The notes below the pieces were generated by a model. It was given only the letters and a program-made list of their open reading frames with translations, made no database searches and had not been told where the DNA came from. Of a DNA stretch of 64,000 bases, positions 21,447 to 29,392 are shown piece by piece. The number at the start of each line of letters is the position of its first letter. The stretch's first letter is position 1. The stretch is from Bugula neritina (taxonomy: Eukaryota > Bryozoa > Gymnolaemata > Cheilostomatida > Bugulidae): positions 15,495,498 to 15,559,497 of the forward strand of contig OZ037767.1 of NCBI GenBank assembly GCA_964035545.1. Reading direction: 5' to 3'. The position numbers were made by a program, and so were the translations under genes.

Positions 21447-22288
21447 AAACTGACCGTTTCTCCATGTGGCGGCGCCGATGGCCGCATGGGCTCAGGGGCG
21501 GTACTCACTGGGTTTTGTGGTGTCAGTGTTGCTATCAGCTTGGCTAGCATATCTGTCAGTTGAGTGACTTTCGATGCCGTCGCCAACTGGGACACGGCAG
21601 CCGCGGCGGGGGTTTCCTCCCCTTGTCCCGCGGCCGTGTCTGCGCGGTCTATCTCCACTTGATGGGAGCTTCCGCGACTTTTATGCATTTGATTAGCTAG
21701 GAGGTAAGCTTCCCCCTCAGTCAGAGCATCTTCAACGGTGGTGACTCCCCTAGCTAGAAACTGGTGGTGGAGACCCAGATCGTCGACAGATGCTATGAAA
21801 GCGTCGAGGGTATACCTCTCGCGGTTGACTGGGGGCAAGTCGCTGTACGCGATCTGTGCCAGCTTCATGACCGCGGCGGCATGCTCCCGCAGCGGGGTGC
21901 GGGGATCACGCCGCAACCTCTGTAATCGGGCCCTGGCATCTGTAGCAGAGAGGCCGAAGCGGGCCCGCAGAGAAGCAAAGATATTATCAATGTCTACGCC
22001 CAGCCCATAAGGCTTGGCTTTGTCCATCAATGCCATTCTAAGCTTCAGCAAGGCCACCCTAGGGGGCCACTGGGCGACGTCCATTACGTCGCTAAACTCT
22101 TGGATAGATTGTTCCACCTCCTCTTCACCCGTGAAGGTGGGCGCCTTTAACCTGTAGCGGTCCTCAGCTAGTTCTCGCGGAACCCTTCGCTCTTCTACTA
22201 CATGGTTAACAGGCATTGTCTCTACAGCATTGTCTCTACGCTCACCTTCTATTGCCGGTGGTTGAGTTCCAGCATTTTCAGTCTCCAT
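21335..22288 (-). CDS. Gag, element 1
   Basis: 317 codons from ATG at 22288 to TGA at 21335. The central part is a capsid-like helical region beginning KAPTFTGEEEVEQSIQEF, homologous to the Gag of elements 2 and 3. A single CCHC zinc knuckle (CWECGNQGHFRRYC) lies near the C-terminus. The start lies 13 bp past the primer binding site. A consensus splice donor sits after 14 codons (22246/22245) and a -1 frameshift signal overlaps the last codons. It should form the particle that packages the RNA. It is open from end to end and is probably functional. Confidence 0.88.
   Translation of the reverse strand: METENAGTQPPAIEGERRDNAVETMPVNHVVEERRVPRELAEDRYRLKAPTFTGEEEVEQSIQEFSDVMDVAQWPPRVALLKLRMALMDKAKPYGLGVDIDNIFASLRARFGLSATDARARLQRLRRDPRTPLREHAAAVMKLAQIAYSDLPPVNRERYTLDAFIASVDDLGLHHQFLARGVTTVEDALTEGEAYLLANQMHKSRGSSHQVEIDRADTAAGQGEETPAAAAVSQLATASKVTQLTDMLAKLIATLTPQNPVSTAPEPMRPSAPPHGETVSFCWECGNQGHFRRYCPFLNQGLNYRGPQMFPPPAGRR
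21342..21386 (-). promoter_or_regulatory. -1 ribosomal frameshift signal, element 1
   Basis: Minus strand: slippery heptamer GTTAAAC (21386-21380) read as G TTA AAC in the Gag frame, spacer TACCG (21379-21375), perfect 10-bp stem CGGCCCGCAG/CTGCGGGCCG (21374-21365 with 21351-21342) and a 13-nt loop. The heptamer follows the X-XXY-YYZ slip register in the Gag frame, and the pol frame is exactly -1. The whole cassette recurs in element 2. Confidence 0.8.
22241..22250 (-). promoter_or_regulatory. predicted splice donor inside gag, element 1
   Basis: Minus strand AGAAG then GTGAG; the exon would end at 22246, 43 nt after the A of the Gag ATG, with one base of the next codon left over. Element 2 has its donor at exactly the same distance and phase, and element 3 at the same phase. 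Confidence 0.6.
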
Positions 22289-22300
22289 CTTGGATGCACT

Positions 22301-22318
22301 ATCCCACCGCTGCCACCA
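22301..22318 (-). promoter_or_regulatory. primer binding site, tRNA-Leu type, element 1
   Basis: Minus strand TGGTGGCAGCGGTGGGAT starts one base inside the 5' LTR. It is the complement of ATCCCACCGCTGCCA plus CCA, the 3' end I recognise for animal tRNA-Leu (AAG/TAG type). Identical in all three LTR elements. Confidence 0.85.
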
Positions 22319-22319
22319 C

Positions 22320-22624
22320 TGTTATGATTTTCAGATTTAGGGTTGATGTGCTATCCAGAGAGTCTATTTATTTGCTATAGAACTGCACCAGGATAAGTCG
22401 AGTGAACGAGTATATTTTACACACAATTATACATTATAAAAACGATACATTATATTCAAACAAGTTACACATCTAATCTATTTCACACTCTAGCTTCGAC
22501 TGAGTTAACAGCGGGAAACTATAATCGCTGCTAACTATCAACTACGCTAATTGGCTATCCATTGTTCCGGGTCAATTACGCGACCCTACATGTTGTGCTG
22601 CTGGTAGTTCCACGAACCACCACA
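22320..22624 (-). repeat. 5' LTR of element 1
   Basis: 305 bp, TG...CA, followed outside by the duplicated ATAC. It faces the 5' LTR of element 2 (24125) across 1.5 kb, so the two elements are transcribed divergently. Confidence 0.93.
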
Positions 22625-22628
22625 ATAC

Positions 22629-24120
22629 TTATACTCGTACCGGTACTGATAGTGATAGTAATACTAATAGTAATAGTAATATAAATTTAAATAATATTTA
22701 CTCATTACTGGCAATCACAACGGCAATAGTAACTTAAACTGTAACAGTAATGGTATGGGTATGTTTGAAATTGTCACCATCAGTATTGCTATGAGTCAAA
22801 ATATAATGCTATCATACCAATAATTTAAAATAGTAGTATTACAAAGCTTCATTTGTAACTTTTACTTGTACCAATTTGGAATTTTGAGTTATACATATTC
22901 TTAGTAAAAGTCTTCAAATTTATTGTCAAAATGAACTTGAAATTAAACACTCAGTGGTAAAAATTAAACTAAGACTGACTGTAAGTGACTAAAATTAAAA
23001 ATAAGTAATTTTAAATATCGATTTAGTATTTTTCTTACTCTTTGTCTTAAAATTGATTTTTTTTTCTATTTCTATTACTATTGCTATTAGTATAGTTGAC
23101 TTAAATTTAATAATAGATATGATTATATCTTTATAAATGTGATCTTTGATTTTATGAATAGTAATTCGAAAACTCTTTGTTATTATTTATTTTTGATCAT
23201 TGTAGTTATTATCATTATATTTGTATAATAATTATGATTATCAACTTCAATATCGATATTTGTATCATGATATGGATATCTGCCTCCATCCCATGTTCCA
23301 TCCCATGTTCCATCCCATGTTCTATTTTGCAGTGCCTTTTTACATTCACGTCTAGGTTCACATTGCGATGGTCATACTGATAGCACTTGGGGATAGTGAG
23401 GAGCATAATGATTATCACTAATATTAAGATTATCGTTATTAGGATTTAGAATAATTTAATAAACAAGCAACTTAAAGCAAATGTTTTTACTAATACAAAT
23501 ATTAATTACTAATATAAATATAATACTATGAATATTATAATTATTATACTTTACAATTCAAAGTAAGATAATCATAATACGAACTGGTAAAACTAAATAT
23601 AAAGTAAACGTAATAATACTAATAGTAGTTATTCATTCTCCTTTGGTTTCACATACTAATAATTGGAAACCTCTGTCCTAATATTATTTCTATTATTATT
23701 GCTCAAAGTTTGATCCCCATTTAATTTTATAGTTCACTCACCAGCTACATAATTTTATTAAAATACATGTGGTATTAGTTATAGTAATAGTGAAACTTGA
23801 AGTTGAATAGCATGCTTATTACTCACTGCTTTTTGCTTACATTATTAGGGTTACTCTTTAGTCTTAGAGATACCCTAACATAAACTTGAAAGCTGGAGGT
23901 AGTACTAGTCTAGTGCTGTGTTAATTCTACACTGTTGACTTATCAACACTGTGACTATAATTATGACTCCTAAGTCAAAGTCATTTTCATAGAGTAGTAA
24001 TCACTATGACAGACTGAAAGTCAGGATGATTAAATATAATGATAAAGTGTGTAAGAATAAATCATAATTCTTCAATTATAAAGATAAATGGATAAAAATT
24101 GCAATCATAGTTTAATGTGC
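22629..24120. other. AT-rich spacer between two divergent LTR elements
   Basis: No gene is supported. It contains TAGTAATA-type simple repeats near 22640-22690 and three tandem copies of a 12-mer (CCATCCCATGTT) at 23286-23322. Confidence 0.6.
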
Positions 24121-24124
24121 CTAT

Positions 24125-24476
24125 TGTAGTGAGTAGTGCAAGTACAAATACAGGAATCGCCCTCTCCCTACTCTTGGAATACTTAGACTCTTATGTAGCA
24201 ACCAATTAGCAGCTCCGGAAGATATGCTTCCGAGTCACGTGACACTTCCCGGGTTATTAGCATTATATCACGTTGTTGTAAGCGGAGGCTTGTAGTAGTA
24301 ACATGTGTTAGTAGTTGACTCTTGTATAGGATAATTTGATGTGATGTTTGGTTTATGCTTTATTGTGGATAATAAATATAATTACTCGACAGCTACCCTA
24401 GTAATTGATAACAGAATAACCAGCTAACTATACGCAAGTAAATAACTCACGCTCAGTAATTGCACAAATTACTACA
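24125..24476 (+). repeat. 5' LTR of element 2
   Basis: 352 bp, TG...CA, identical on inspection to 29037-29388. It carries AATAAA at 24371-24376 as a candidate polyadenylation signal, plus palindromic motifs listed separately. Confidence 0.95.
24215..24243 (+). promoter_or_regulatory. candidate enhancer motifs in the LTR of element 2
   Basis: An inverted pair CCGGAAG (24215-24221) and CTTCCG (24227-24232) resembles paired ETS sites. It is directly followed by the 10-bp palindrome GTCACGTGAC (24234-24243), an E-box of the CACGTG class. The same motifs recur in the 3' LTR (+4,912 bp). A promoter role is inferred from position and motif only. Confidence 0.35.
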
Positions 24477-24477
24477 G

Positions 24478-24495
24478 TGGTGGCAGCGGTGGGAT
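24478..24495 (+). promoter_or_regulatory. primer binding site, tRNA-Leu type, element 2
   Basis: TGGTGGCAGCGGTGGGAT one base after the LTR, identical to the sites in elements 1 and 3 and complementary to the 3' end of tRNA-Leu including CCA. Confidence 0.85.
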
Positions 24496-24511
24496 CTTGC
24501 GTATAGCAGTC

Positions 24512-25462
24512 ATGGCAGAAGACGGCACGGAGCTACCCATTCCACTGAATGAAGGTGAGAGAGATAATGTTGATATACCTGTGGAACCAGTGGTGTTAGA
24601 TGAAGAAGTGAGAATTCTTAGAGAGTATGGTGAAGACAGATACCGGATGAAGGCGCCCACCTTCGCAGGCGAAGAAGCAGTGGAGCAGTTTATCCAAATA
24701 TTCCAAGATGTGATGGAGATTTCAGAGTGGCCGCCAAGGGTGGCGCTGCTCAAGCTCAGGATGGCGCTGACGGGCAAAGCTAAGCCGTACGGAGCGGGAC
24801 CTGACATAAACGGAATCTTTGCTTCCCTGCGGGCCCGTTTTGGCATCTCTCCCATAGATGCGCGGGCCCGTCTACAGAGGATGCGGCGTGATCCTCACAC
24901 GTCACTAGAAGAGCACGCTGCCACGGTGTACCCACTAGCGCAGATTGCATTCCGCGATCTGCCTCCGGTACACCGTGAGAGGTATACTTATGATGCCTTC
25001 GTGCAGTCCATCAACGACTTGGGGCTCCACCATCAACTCCAAGCGAGGGGAGTCACCACGGTCGAAGATGCACTTGCGGTGGGAGAAGCCTACCTCTTGG
25101 CGACTCATATGCACCGCAACCGCGTGGCCTCCCGCCAGGTGACCACGGAGCACTCTACTGCTCACACCGAATTAGACGCGGAACCCTCCGCGGTGGCTAA
25201 TGTGAACCAGATGTCACTAGCGTCAAAAATCTCACAGATGACTGACATGCTAGATAAACTGGTCACCACATTAGCTTCCCCAAGCCAGGTAGATACTGCC
25301 CGTGAGCCTAGCGGGCCGCAGGTACAATCACCAGGCATGGGGCACCACTTCTGCTGGGAATGCGGAAGGCCAGGACATTTCCAGAGAAACTGCCCTCAAC
25401 TCCCACCAGGGTTAAACTACCCCGGCCCGCAGATGTTCCCACCTCCTGCGGGCCGTCTGTGA
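24512..25462 (+). CDS. Gag, element 2
   Basis: 316 codons from the first ATG (24512) to TGA (25460-25462), without a break. The capsid-like region (KAPTFAGEEAVEQFIQIF onward) aligns along its length with element 1 Gag, and the zinc knuckle CWECGRPGHFQRNC lies near residue 281. The splice donor after codon 14 and the frameshift cassette over the last codons match element 1. Gag presumably makes the particle in which the element RNA travels; preserving it in an RT-less element suggests it is still used or was until very recently. Confidence 0.9.
   Translation: MAEDGTELPIPLNEGERDNVDIPVEPVVLDEEVRILREYGEDRYRMKAPTFAGEEAVEQFIQIFQDVMEISEWPPRVALLKLRMALTGKAKPYGAGPDINGIFASLRARFGISPIDARARLQRMRRDPHTSLEEHAATVYPLAQIAFRDLPPVHRERYTYDAFVQSINDLGLHHQLQARGVTTVEDALAVGEAYLLATHMHRNRVASRQVTTEHSTAHTELDAEPSAVANVNQMSLASKISQMTDMLDKLVTTLASPSQVDTAREPSGPQVQSPGMGHHFCWECGRPGHFQRNCPQLPPGLNYPGPQMFPPPAGRL
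24551..24560 (+). promoter_or_regulatory. predicted splice donor inside gag, element 2
   Basis: GAAG then GTGAGA; the exon would end at 24554 after 14 Gag codons plus one base, the same distance and phase as in element 1. With the acceptor at 27978 it would remove a 3,424-nt intron. Confidence 0.6.
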
Positions 25463-27669
25463 ATCACCCAGGGAGGCCCGCGCGTCTGTCGCCCCGCTGG
25501 GCGCCGCGCGGAGATGCTGTGAAGTGGCGACCCCTGCGGCAAGTAGGCTCAAGCCACTCGCCGCCTGGGTCCTCTACGCCACTCCGGCACCAACACGGAG
25601 CCGGCAGACGGTTGACCACAGAGCCTGCGAGGGAAACGGTACAAGCGCCGCAAGGCGTACCGCCCCAACCTCGGCAGCTGGTCAATAGTCGCCGCCAACC
25701 GTGGACCCCTCGACCCACAGCGAGGGAGGTGCAACCACGGCACACTCAATTGCAGCCGCACGGAAGTAGCTACTTCCTGCCAGGGAAGTTAGCCGGCAAG
25801 CCTGCCAACTTCCTCCTGGACTCCGGCTGCACCACCAACCTCCTTAGCCGTCAGTTCTTTGACACCCTCAGCGCTAAGGTCAAGGACAGGTTGGCACCGT
25901 ACGAGGGGGATCATGGCACCTTGGCAGATGGGTCGTGCATTCCCTTCTACGGCATTATTGAGCTAACTGGTTACGTCCGTGACCAGGCCATCCAAGAGAC
26001 GTTTATCGTCGGGCAGCTCAACGAGGATGCTATCCTCGGGATGCCATTCTTACAACGACACGGTTGTCGCATCGATTTCAGTAAATCTGCGATAATCATG
26101 GGCGACAAGGAGCTCGCTTGTGTCGATAAGTTTGGTCGTCCTCTAGCGGGAGCAGTGCAGGTAGTACGGAGCTGTACTATACCAGGCCACTCCCGGGCTA
26201 CCGTCCGCTGCAAGGTAGACGGTGGCCAAACCTCTAAGTTGGGAGTTGTCGAAAGTACGCACTCGAGAGTCCAACTTGCCCGTAGTTTTAGCCGGCTCAC
26301 GGGGCAAGGAGAGATCTCAGTGCAGTGTGTCAACCCCTTCTCAGAGACAGTAGACCTACCACCCAGATCCATGCTGGGTCGCTTCCATCCTGTCCAGGAG
26401 GAAGCCATTGGGCCGTCGTCGGGAGCTACGACGGAAGGTCCTCAGCAGAGCCCGTCTCGAGGGCGGAGGACCGTCCCAACCCACGCCTCCCCTCCTCCAG
26501 GGACGCGTGGCTGCACAGGCAACGGGAAGCGCCAGGCTATGGCTAGGTTGCCACATGGGTACAGTGAGGCGTTCAGCCACACAGACCACGGAGCCCGCCT
26601 AAATAGAGCAGGCTGCCGTGAGGTACCACGGGCGGCGAGGACCGCCCCTGCTCAGCCACTTCAACAGAGGGCTGACACGCCCCCGGAGGCTGCCCAGAGC
26701 CTCCGCGCCAAACCTGTATGGGCTGGTAACGTTAGGGAGCTACCGAAGCTCCAGGAATGCCTTCCTGGGGTGGTAGCCGACGTGTACCGAGCGAAACAGG
26801 AGGGGCGACGACCCAGTAGTACACAACGGCGACAGGGATGCGCCGAGTTACGGCTGTACTGTCAACGTTGGAGCTCTCTGCGGGTCGGGCCAGATGGTCT
26901 GCTAACCATGACCTTGGCCGCCAACAACGGACAGCCAGCCAGGAAGAGGGTTGTCTGCCCAGTTGCCATCCGCCGGAAGTTGATACAAGACACCCACGAG
27001 GAGACTCACGGAGGAGTCCAAGGGGTGGTCACCAAGCTACAACTCCGGTGGTACTGGCCTAACATGGAACGGGATATCCGACGCAGAGTGAGACGGTGCA
27101 AAGTCTGCCAGACCAACAAGCATAGCCGTCTCCCTGGTGAAGCGGGGCGGCAGACGCATTGTGCGAGAAGGTCTCGGCAGGCGGAGACTGTCAACCTGGC
27201 CGGAAACACCTCCATGACACGTCAGGAAGACTTGGCGAGGCGAGAAAGGCCACTTCCGTCCTTGAAAGTGCGCCCACCGCCCCCAACGTCAAGCCTGCCA
27301 TCATCACCACTTCCGGAACCAGAAACAGGTCCGGAAGTGCAAAAACCCCCCGTGGGAGGGGCTCCGCAAGGAGATACCAACATAGGACCAGCACCACACA
27401 CTAGGCAACTTCCAGCGTGTCTCAGAGACTGTGTACGTGACCGCGGTATAAGCGGCAGTAACAAAAGTCTAGAGAGGCCTCGCATGGGAAAACAGGCAAA
27501 GAGCCGTGGGAGTTGTGATCACCACGAGAATCTCAACTTTTGCCTCGGCGGAATCTCACACGAGATTCATCCGCTGGAAGTGAAAAGCCCTAGTCACGTT
27601 TCACAACCACGCTGCCCGGTCTTTTCCTATGTTGATGCAGTCGAGAGTAGACGTGCCAGTAAACAGTAA
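25360..27669 (+). CDS. deleted Pol of element 2: protease, integrase zinc-binding domain and tail in one open frame
   Basis: A 769-codon open segment in the -1 frame relative to gag, entered through the frameshift site at 25411. It has an aspartic protease (FLLDSGCTTNLLSRQFF), the conserved protease-RT spacer, then a junction near 26665 that jumps from the RT leader to the region after RNase H (NVRELPKLQECLPGVVAD). Next come the H-H-C-C zinc-binding domain (HEETHGGVQ, CKVCQ) and the start of the integrase core, in which the first catalytic Asp is now Asn (TVNLAG). A second junction near 27215 leads to the Pro-rich tail ending FSYVDAVESRRASKQ. Both deletions keep the frame and no stop occurs. 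It can still supply a protease but not DNA synthesis or integration. Confidence 0.88.
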   Translation: MRKARTFPEKLPSTPTRVKLPRPADVPTSCGPSVNHPGRPARLSPRWAPRGDAVKWRPLRQVGSSHSPPGSSTPLRHQHGAGRRLTTEPARETVQAPQGVPPQPRQLVNSRRQPWTPRPTAREVQPRHTQLQPHGSSYFLPGKLAGKPANFLLDSGCTTNLLSRQFFDTLSAKVKDRLAPYEGDHGTLADGSCIPFYGIIELTGYVRDQAIQETFIVGQLNEDAILGMPFLQRHGCRIDFSKSAIIMGDKELACVDKFGRPLAGAVQVVRSCTIPGHSRATVRCKVDGGQTSKLGVVESTHSRVQLARSFSRLTGQGEISVQCVNPFSETVDLPPRSMLGRFHPVQEEAIGPSSGATTEGPQQSPSRGRRTVPTHASPPPGTRGCTGNGKRQAMARLPHGYSEAFSHTDHGARLNRAGCREVPRAARTAPAQPLQQRADTPPEAAQSLRAKPVWAGNVRELPKLQECLPGVVADVYRAKQEGRRPSSTQRRQGCAELRLYCQRWSSLRVGPDGLLTMTLAANNGQPARKRVVCPVAIRRKLIQDTHEETHGGVQGVVTKLQLRWYWPNMERDIRRRVRRCKVCQTNKHSRLPGEAGRQTHCARRSRQAETVNLAGNTSMTRQEDLARRERPLPSLKVRPPPPTSSLPSSPLPEPETGPEVQKPPVGGAPQGDTNIGPAPHTRQLPACLRDCVRDRGISGSNKSLERPRMGKQAKSRGSCDHHENLNFCLGGISHEIHPLEVKSPSHVSQPRCPVFSYVDAVESRRASKQ
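25411..25455 (+). promoter_or_regulatory. -1 ribosomal frameshift signal, element 2
   Basis: Slippery GTTAAAC (25411-25417; TTA AAC in the Gag frame), 5-nt spacer TACCC, 10-bp perfect stem CGGCCCGCAG (25423-25432) with CTGCGGGCCG (25446-25455), and a 13-nt loop. It lies five codons or fewer before the gag stop. All parts match element 1, although both reading frames overlap here, which also constrains the sequence. Confidence 0.8.
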
Positions 27670-27965
27670 TCAGTTACCACTCTCATTCCAAAATGTCTTA
27701 CTATTCTGGATCGAAGGGTGAGTTAATTATGTTTTTGGTATGATAACTAGACTGCATCAGTCAGCTTAGCTACACTAGCTAGCTGGAGATTCGATAATGA
27801 TAAACAGTGGTGGGAATACACGTCGACTTTGATTTTAAATAATCTGTCATAGCGAGTGTGTTCTCCATCAACTATTCATTAGCCTGAATCTCACGAGTGT
27901 AACTGAACAGAGTACCGGTCAGGCTGTACACGCCGACGGTGCCTCAGTGTATAATCTTTAACACT
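27670..27965 (+). other. non-coding gap between pol and the extra ORF, element 2
   Basis: About 300 bp without a supported reading frame. It corresponds to a similar gap in element 1 (16567-16855) and leads into the splice acceptor. Confidence 0.5.
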
Positions 27966-27979
27966 GCTACTCTTTCAGA
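27966..27979 (+). promoter_or_regulatory. predicted splice acceptor for the extra ORF, element 2
   Basis: A pyrimidine-rich GCTACTCTTTCAG ends at 27978, with a TTTAACAC branch-like motif about ten bases upstream of the tract. It splits a GAT codon as in element 1. Confidence 0.6.
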
Positions 27980-28694
27980 TCACACTCGAGTGACCACCTC
28001 CCGGTCACGGGACCAGCCAACCTCTCTGTCTATGGAAGAAGAGCCTGTAATGGAGAATGGCATACCAGTAGTACTCCGCCGACGACACCGTTGGGTGTCA
28101 CCCACGACAGAAAGGAGAATTGAAGAAGCCTGGGGACCCAGTGGACCACACCGAACCTGCCAGGTCTGCTTTGAGGAGTGTCCGTCACACCGCTCCTTGC
28201 GTTTACATGTAGATGCCCATTTCCTACTCCACTTCTGTCCCTGCGGGTTCCACGACGTCTACCCGTATCCCGTGACAGTACATAAGCTAAGCTGCTTCGC
28301 CGGAGAGAACCACACTGTTGATGAAGACAGTTTCCCCCTATACCTGGATGCCATCAAACCAGTCATCAGGAAGGCTATTACCCTGGCCGCACTAACGTCA
28401 GGGTTTCACGTACTGTTACTATCTGCCCGCCATAAGTCTCCTATGGTTCAGGGCCCACCTCCTACCCCCGTCAACCCTAGCAACACCCCAGAAGTAGAAG
28501 AAACAACCATATCCCGTATAACGGAGACCCCTATAACCCCACCAAGGCCTAGCCAGCTGGCTAACGTAGAAGAGCGGCTTCTAAGACTGCAAGCCGAGTT
28601 CACACAACTTGCCCCTGACTTGCTGGATACGACGACAGGTCTATACCAGTTGAAGGACTCAGTGGGACGACTGAAGAGGCGGCTACGGGCCTGA
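27979..28694 (+). CDS. extra 3' ORF of element 2: zinc-finger/coiled-coil protein, predicted spliced exon 2
   Basis: The open frame runs from 27939 to TGA 28694 but begins without ATG; the first ATG is near 28033, inside the conserved-length region. Spliced to the Gag donor it would give about 252 residues. It is homologous to the extra ORF of element 1: RHRWVSP, a C2H2 finger (CQVC... with C-x2-C-x12-H-x3-H), FCPCGFHDVYPYPV, then VEERLLRLQAEFTQLAPDLL near the C-terminus. The stop comes about ten codons earlier than in element 1, apparently by a Cys-to-TGA change, with homologous codons continuing beyond it. Function unknown; a nucleic-acid-binding or assembly role is inference. Confidence 0.75.
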
Positions 28695-29020
28695 CAGGCT
28701 CGACACAGAGCACGGTCGCTACAAGAAGCAGAGTCCAACCAATGAGAATGCCTGGGGTAGGCACCTTCGTTGAGCTATAGCTCGTTTGGAATGTGACGAG
28801 CGCTCCGACATTGGCCCGCGTGCTGGTAAGCACCCTCTCTCTTAATAGCTGACTAGATGTGTGTGATCGATCACCCTGTTGTCTTCTAATGTAAACGTTG
28901 TCGTGTTTAACTATTTCTTTTCTTACTCTTTGTGGGTTTACTTATGTATATTTTCCTTTTTGGATTATTGTATGGTTTTTCATTATGTTTTTTTATTGTG
29001 TTATCAGAAAGTAGGGCTTT
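28695..29020 (+). other. 3' untranslated part of element 2
   Basis: About 325 bp without a supported gene between the extra ORF and the polypurine tract. It includes a T-rich stretch at 28905-29000. Confidence 0.5.
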
Positions 29021-29036
29021 CTGCTGGGGGGGACGG
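29021..29036 (+). promoter_or_regulatory. polypurine tract of element 2
   Basis: CTGCTGGGGGGGACGG directly before the TG of the 3' LTR; matches the tract of element 1 except for a few bases. Confidence 0.8.
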
Positions 29037-29388
29037 TGTAGTGAGTAGTGCAAGTACAAATACAGGAATCGCCCTCTCCCTACTCTTGGAATACTTAGAC
29101 TCTTATGTAGCAACCAATTAGCAGCTCCGGAAGATATGCTTCCGAGTCACGTGACACTTCCCGGGTTATTAGCATTATATCACGTTGTTGTAAGCGGAGG
29201 CTTGTAGTAGTAACATGTGTTAGTAGTTGACTCTTGTATAGGATAATTTGATGTGATGTTTGGTTTATGCTTTATTGTGGATAATAAATATAATTACTCG
29301 ACAGCTACCCTAGTAATTGATAACAGAATAACCAGCTAACTATACGCAAGTAAATAACTCACGCTCAGTAATTGCACAAATTACTACA
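29037..29388 (+). repeat. 3' LTR of element 2
   Basis: 352 bp, no difference seen from 24125-24476. AATAAA lies at 29283-29288. It is followed by the duplicated CTAT. Confidence 0.95.
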
Positions 29389-29392
29389 CTAT

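Larger units (their letters stand above)
15155..22628 (-). mobile_element. LTR element 1: Ty3/gypsy-like retrotransposon with an extra 3' ORF, minus strand
   Basis: A complete 7.5-kb insertion including duplications. LTRs of 305 bp (15159-15463 and 22320-22624) begin TG and end CA. The host 4-mer ATAC is duplicated at 15155-15158 and 22625-22628. On the minus strand the order is 5' LTR, tRNA-Leu primer site, gag, pol (protease, RT, RNase H, integrase, long tail), an extra zinc-finger ORF, polypurine tract, 3' LTR. RT before integrase gives the Ty3/gypsy order. The two LTRs differ at one position I could find, so the insertion is young, yet pol carries a stop, frameshifts and a small deletion. 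It probably moved using proteins from another copy. Confidence 0.93.
24121..29392 (+). mobile_element. LTR element 2: recently inserted, RT/integrase-core-less Ty3/gypsy-like element
   Basis: A complete 5.3-kb insertion including duplications. LTRs of 352 bp (24125-24476, 29037-29388) look identical by eye and are flanked by CTAT on both sides (24121-24124, 29389-29392). Inside are the tRNA-Leu primer site, intact gag, an open pol-derived frame, the extra zinc-finger ORF and a polypurine tract. The pol frame keeps protease, the integrase zinc-binding domain and the tail but lacks RT, RNase H and the integrase catalytic core. Identical LTRs mean a very recent insertion, which this element could not have carried out itself. 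Its LTRs are unrelated at sequence level to those of element 1, and the proteins differ substantially, so it belongs to a separate lineage. Confidence 0.93.
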
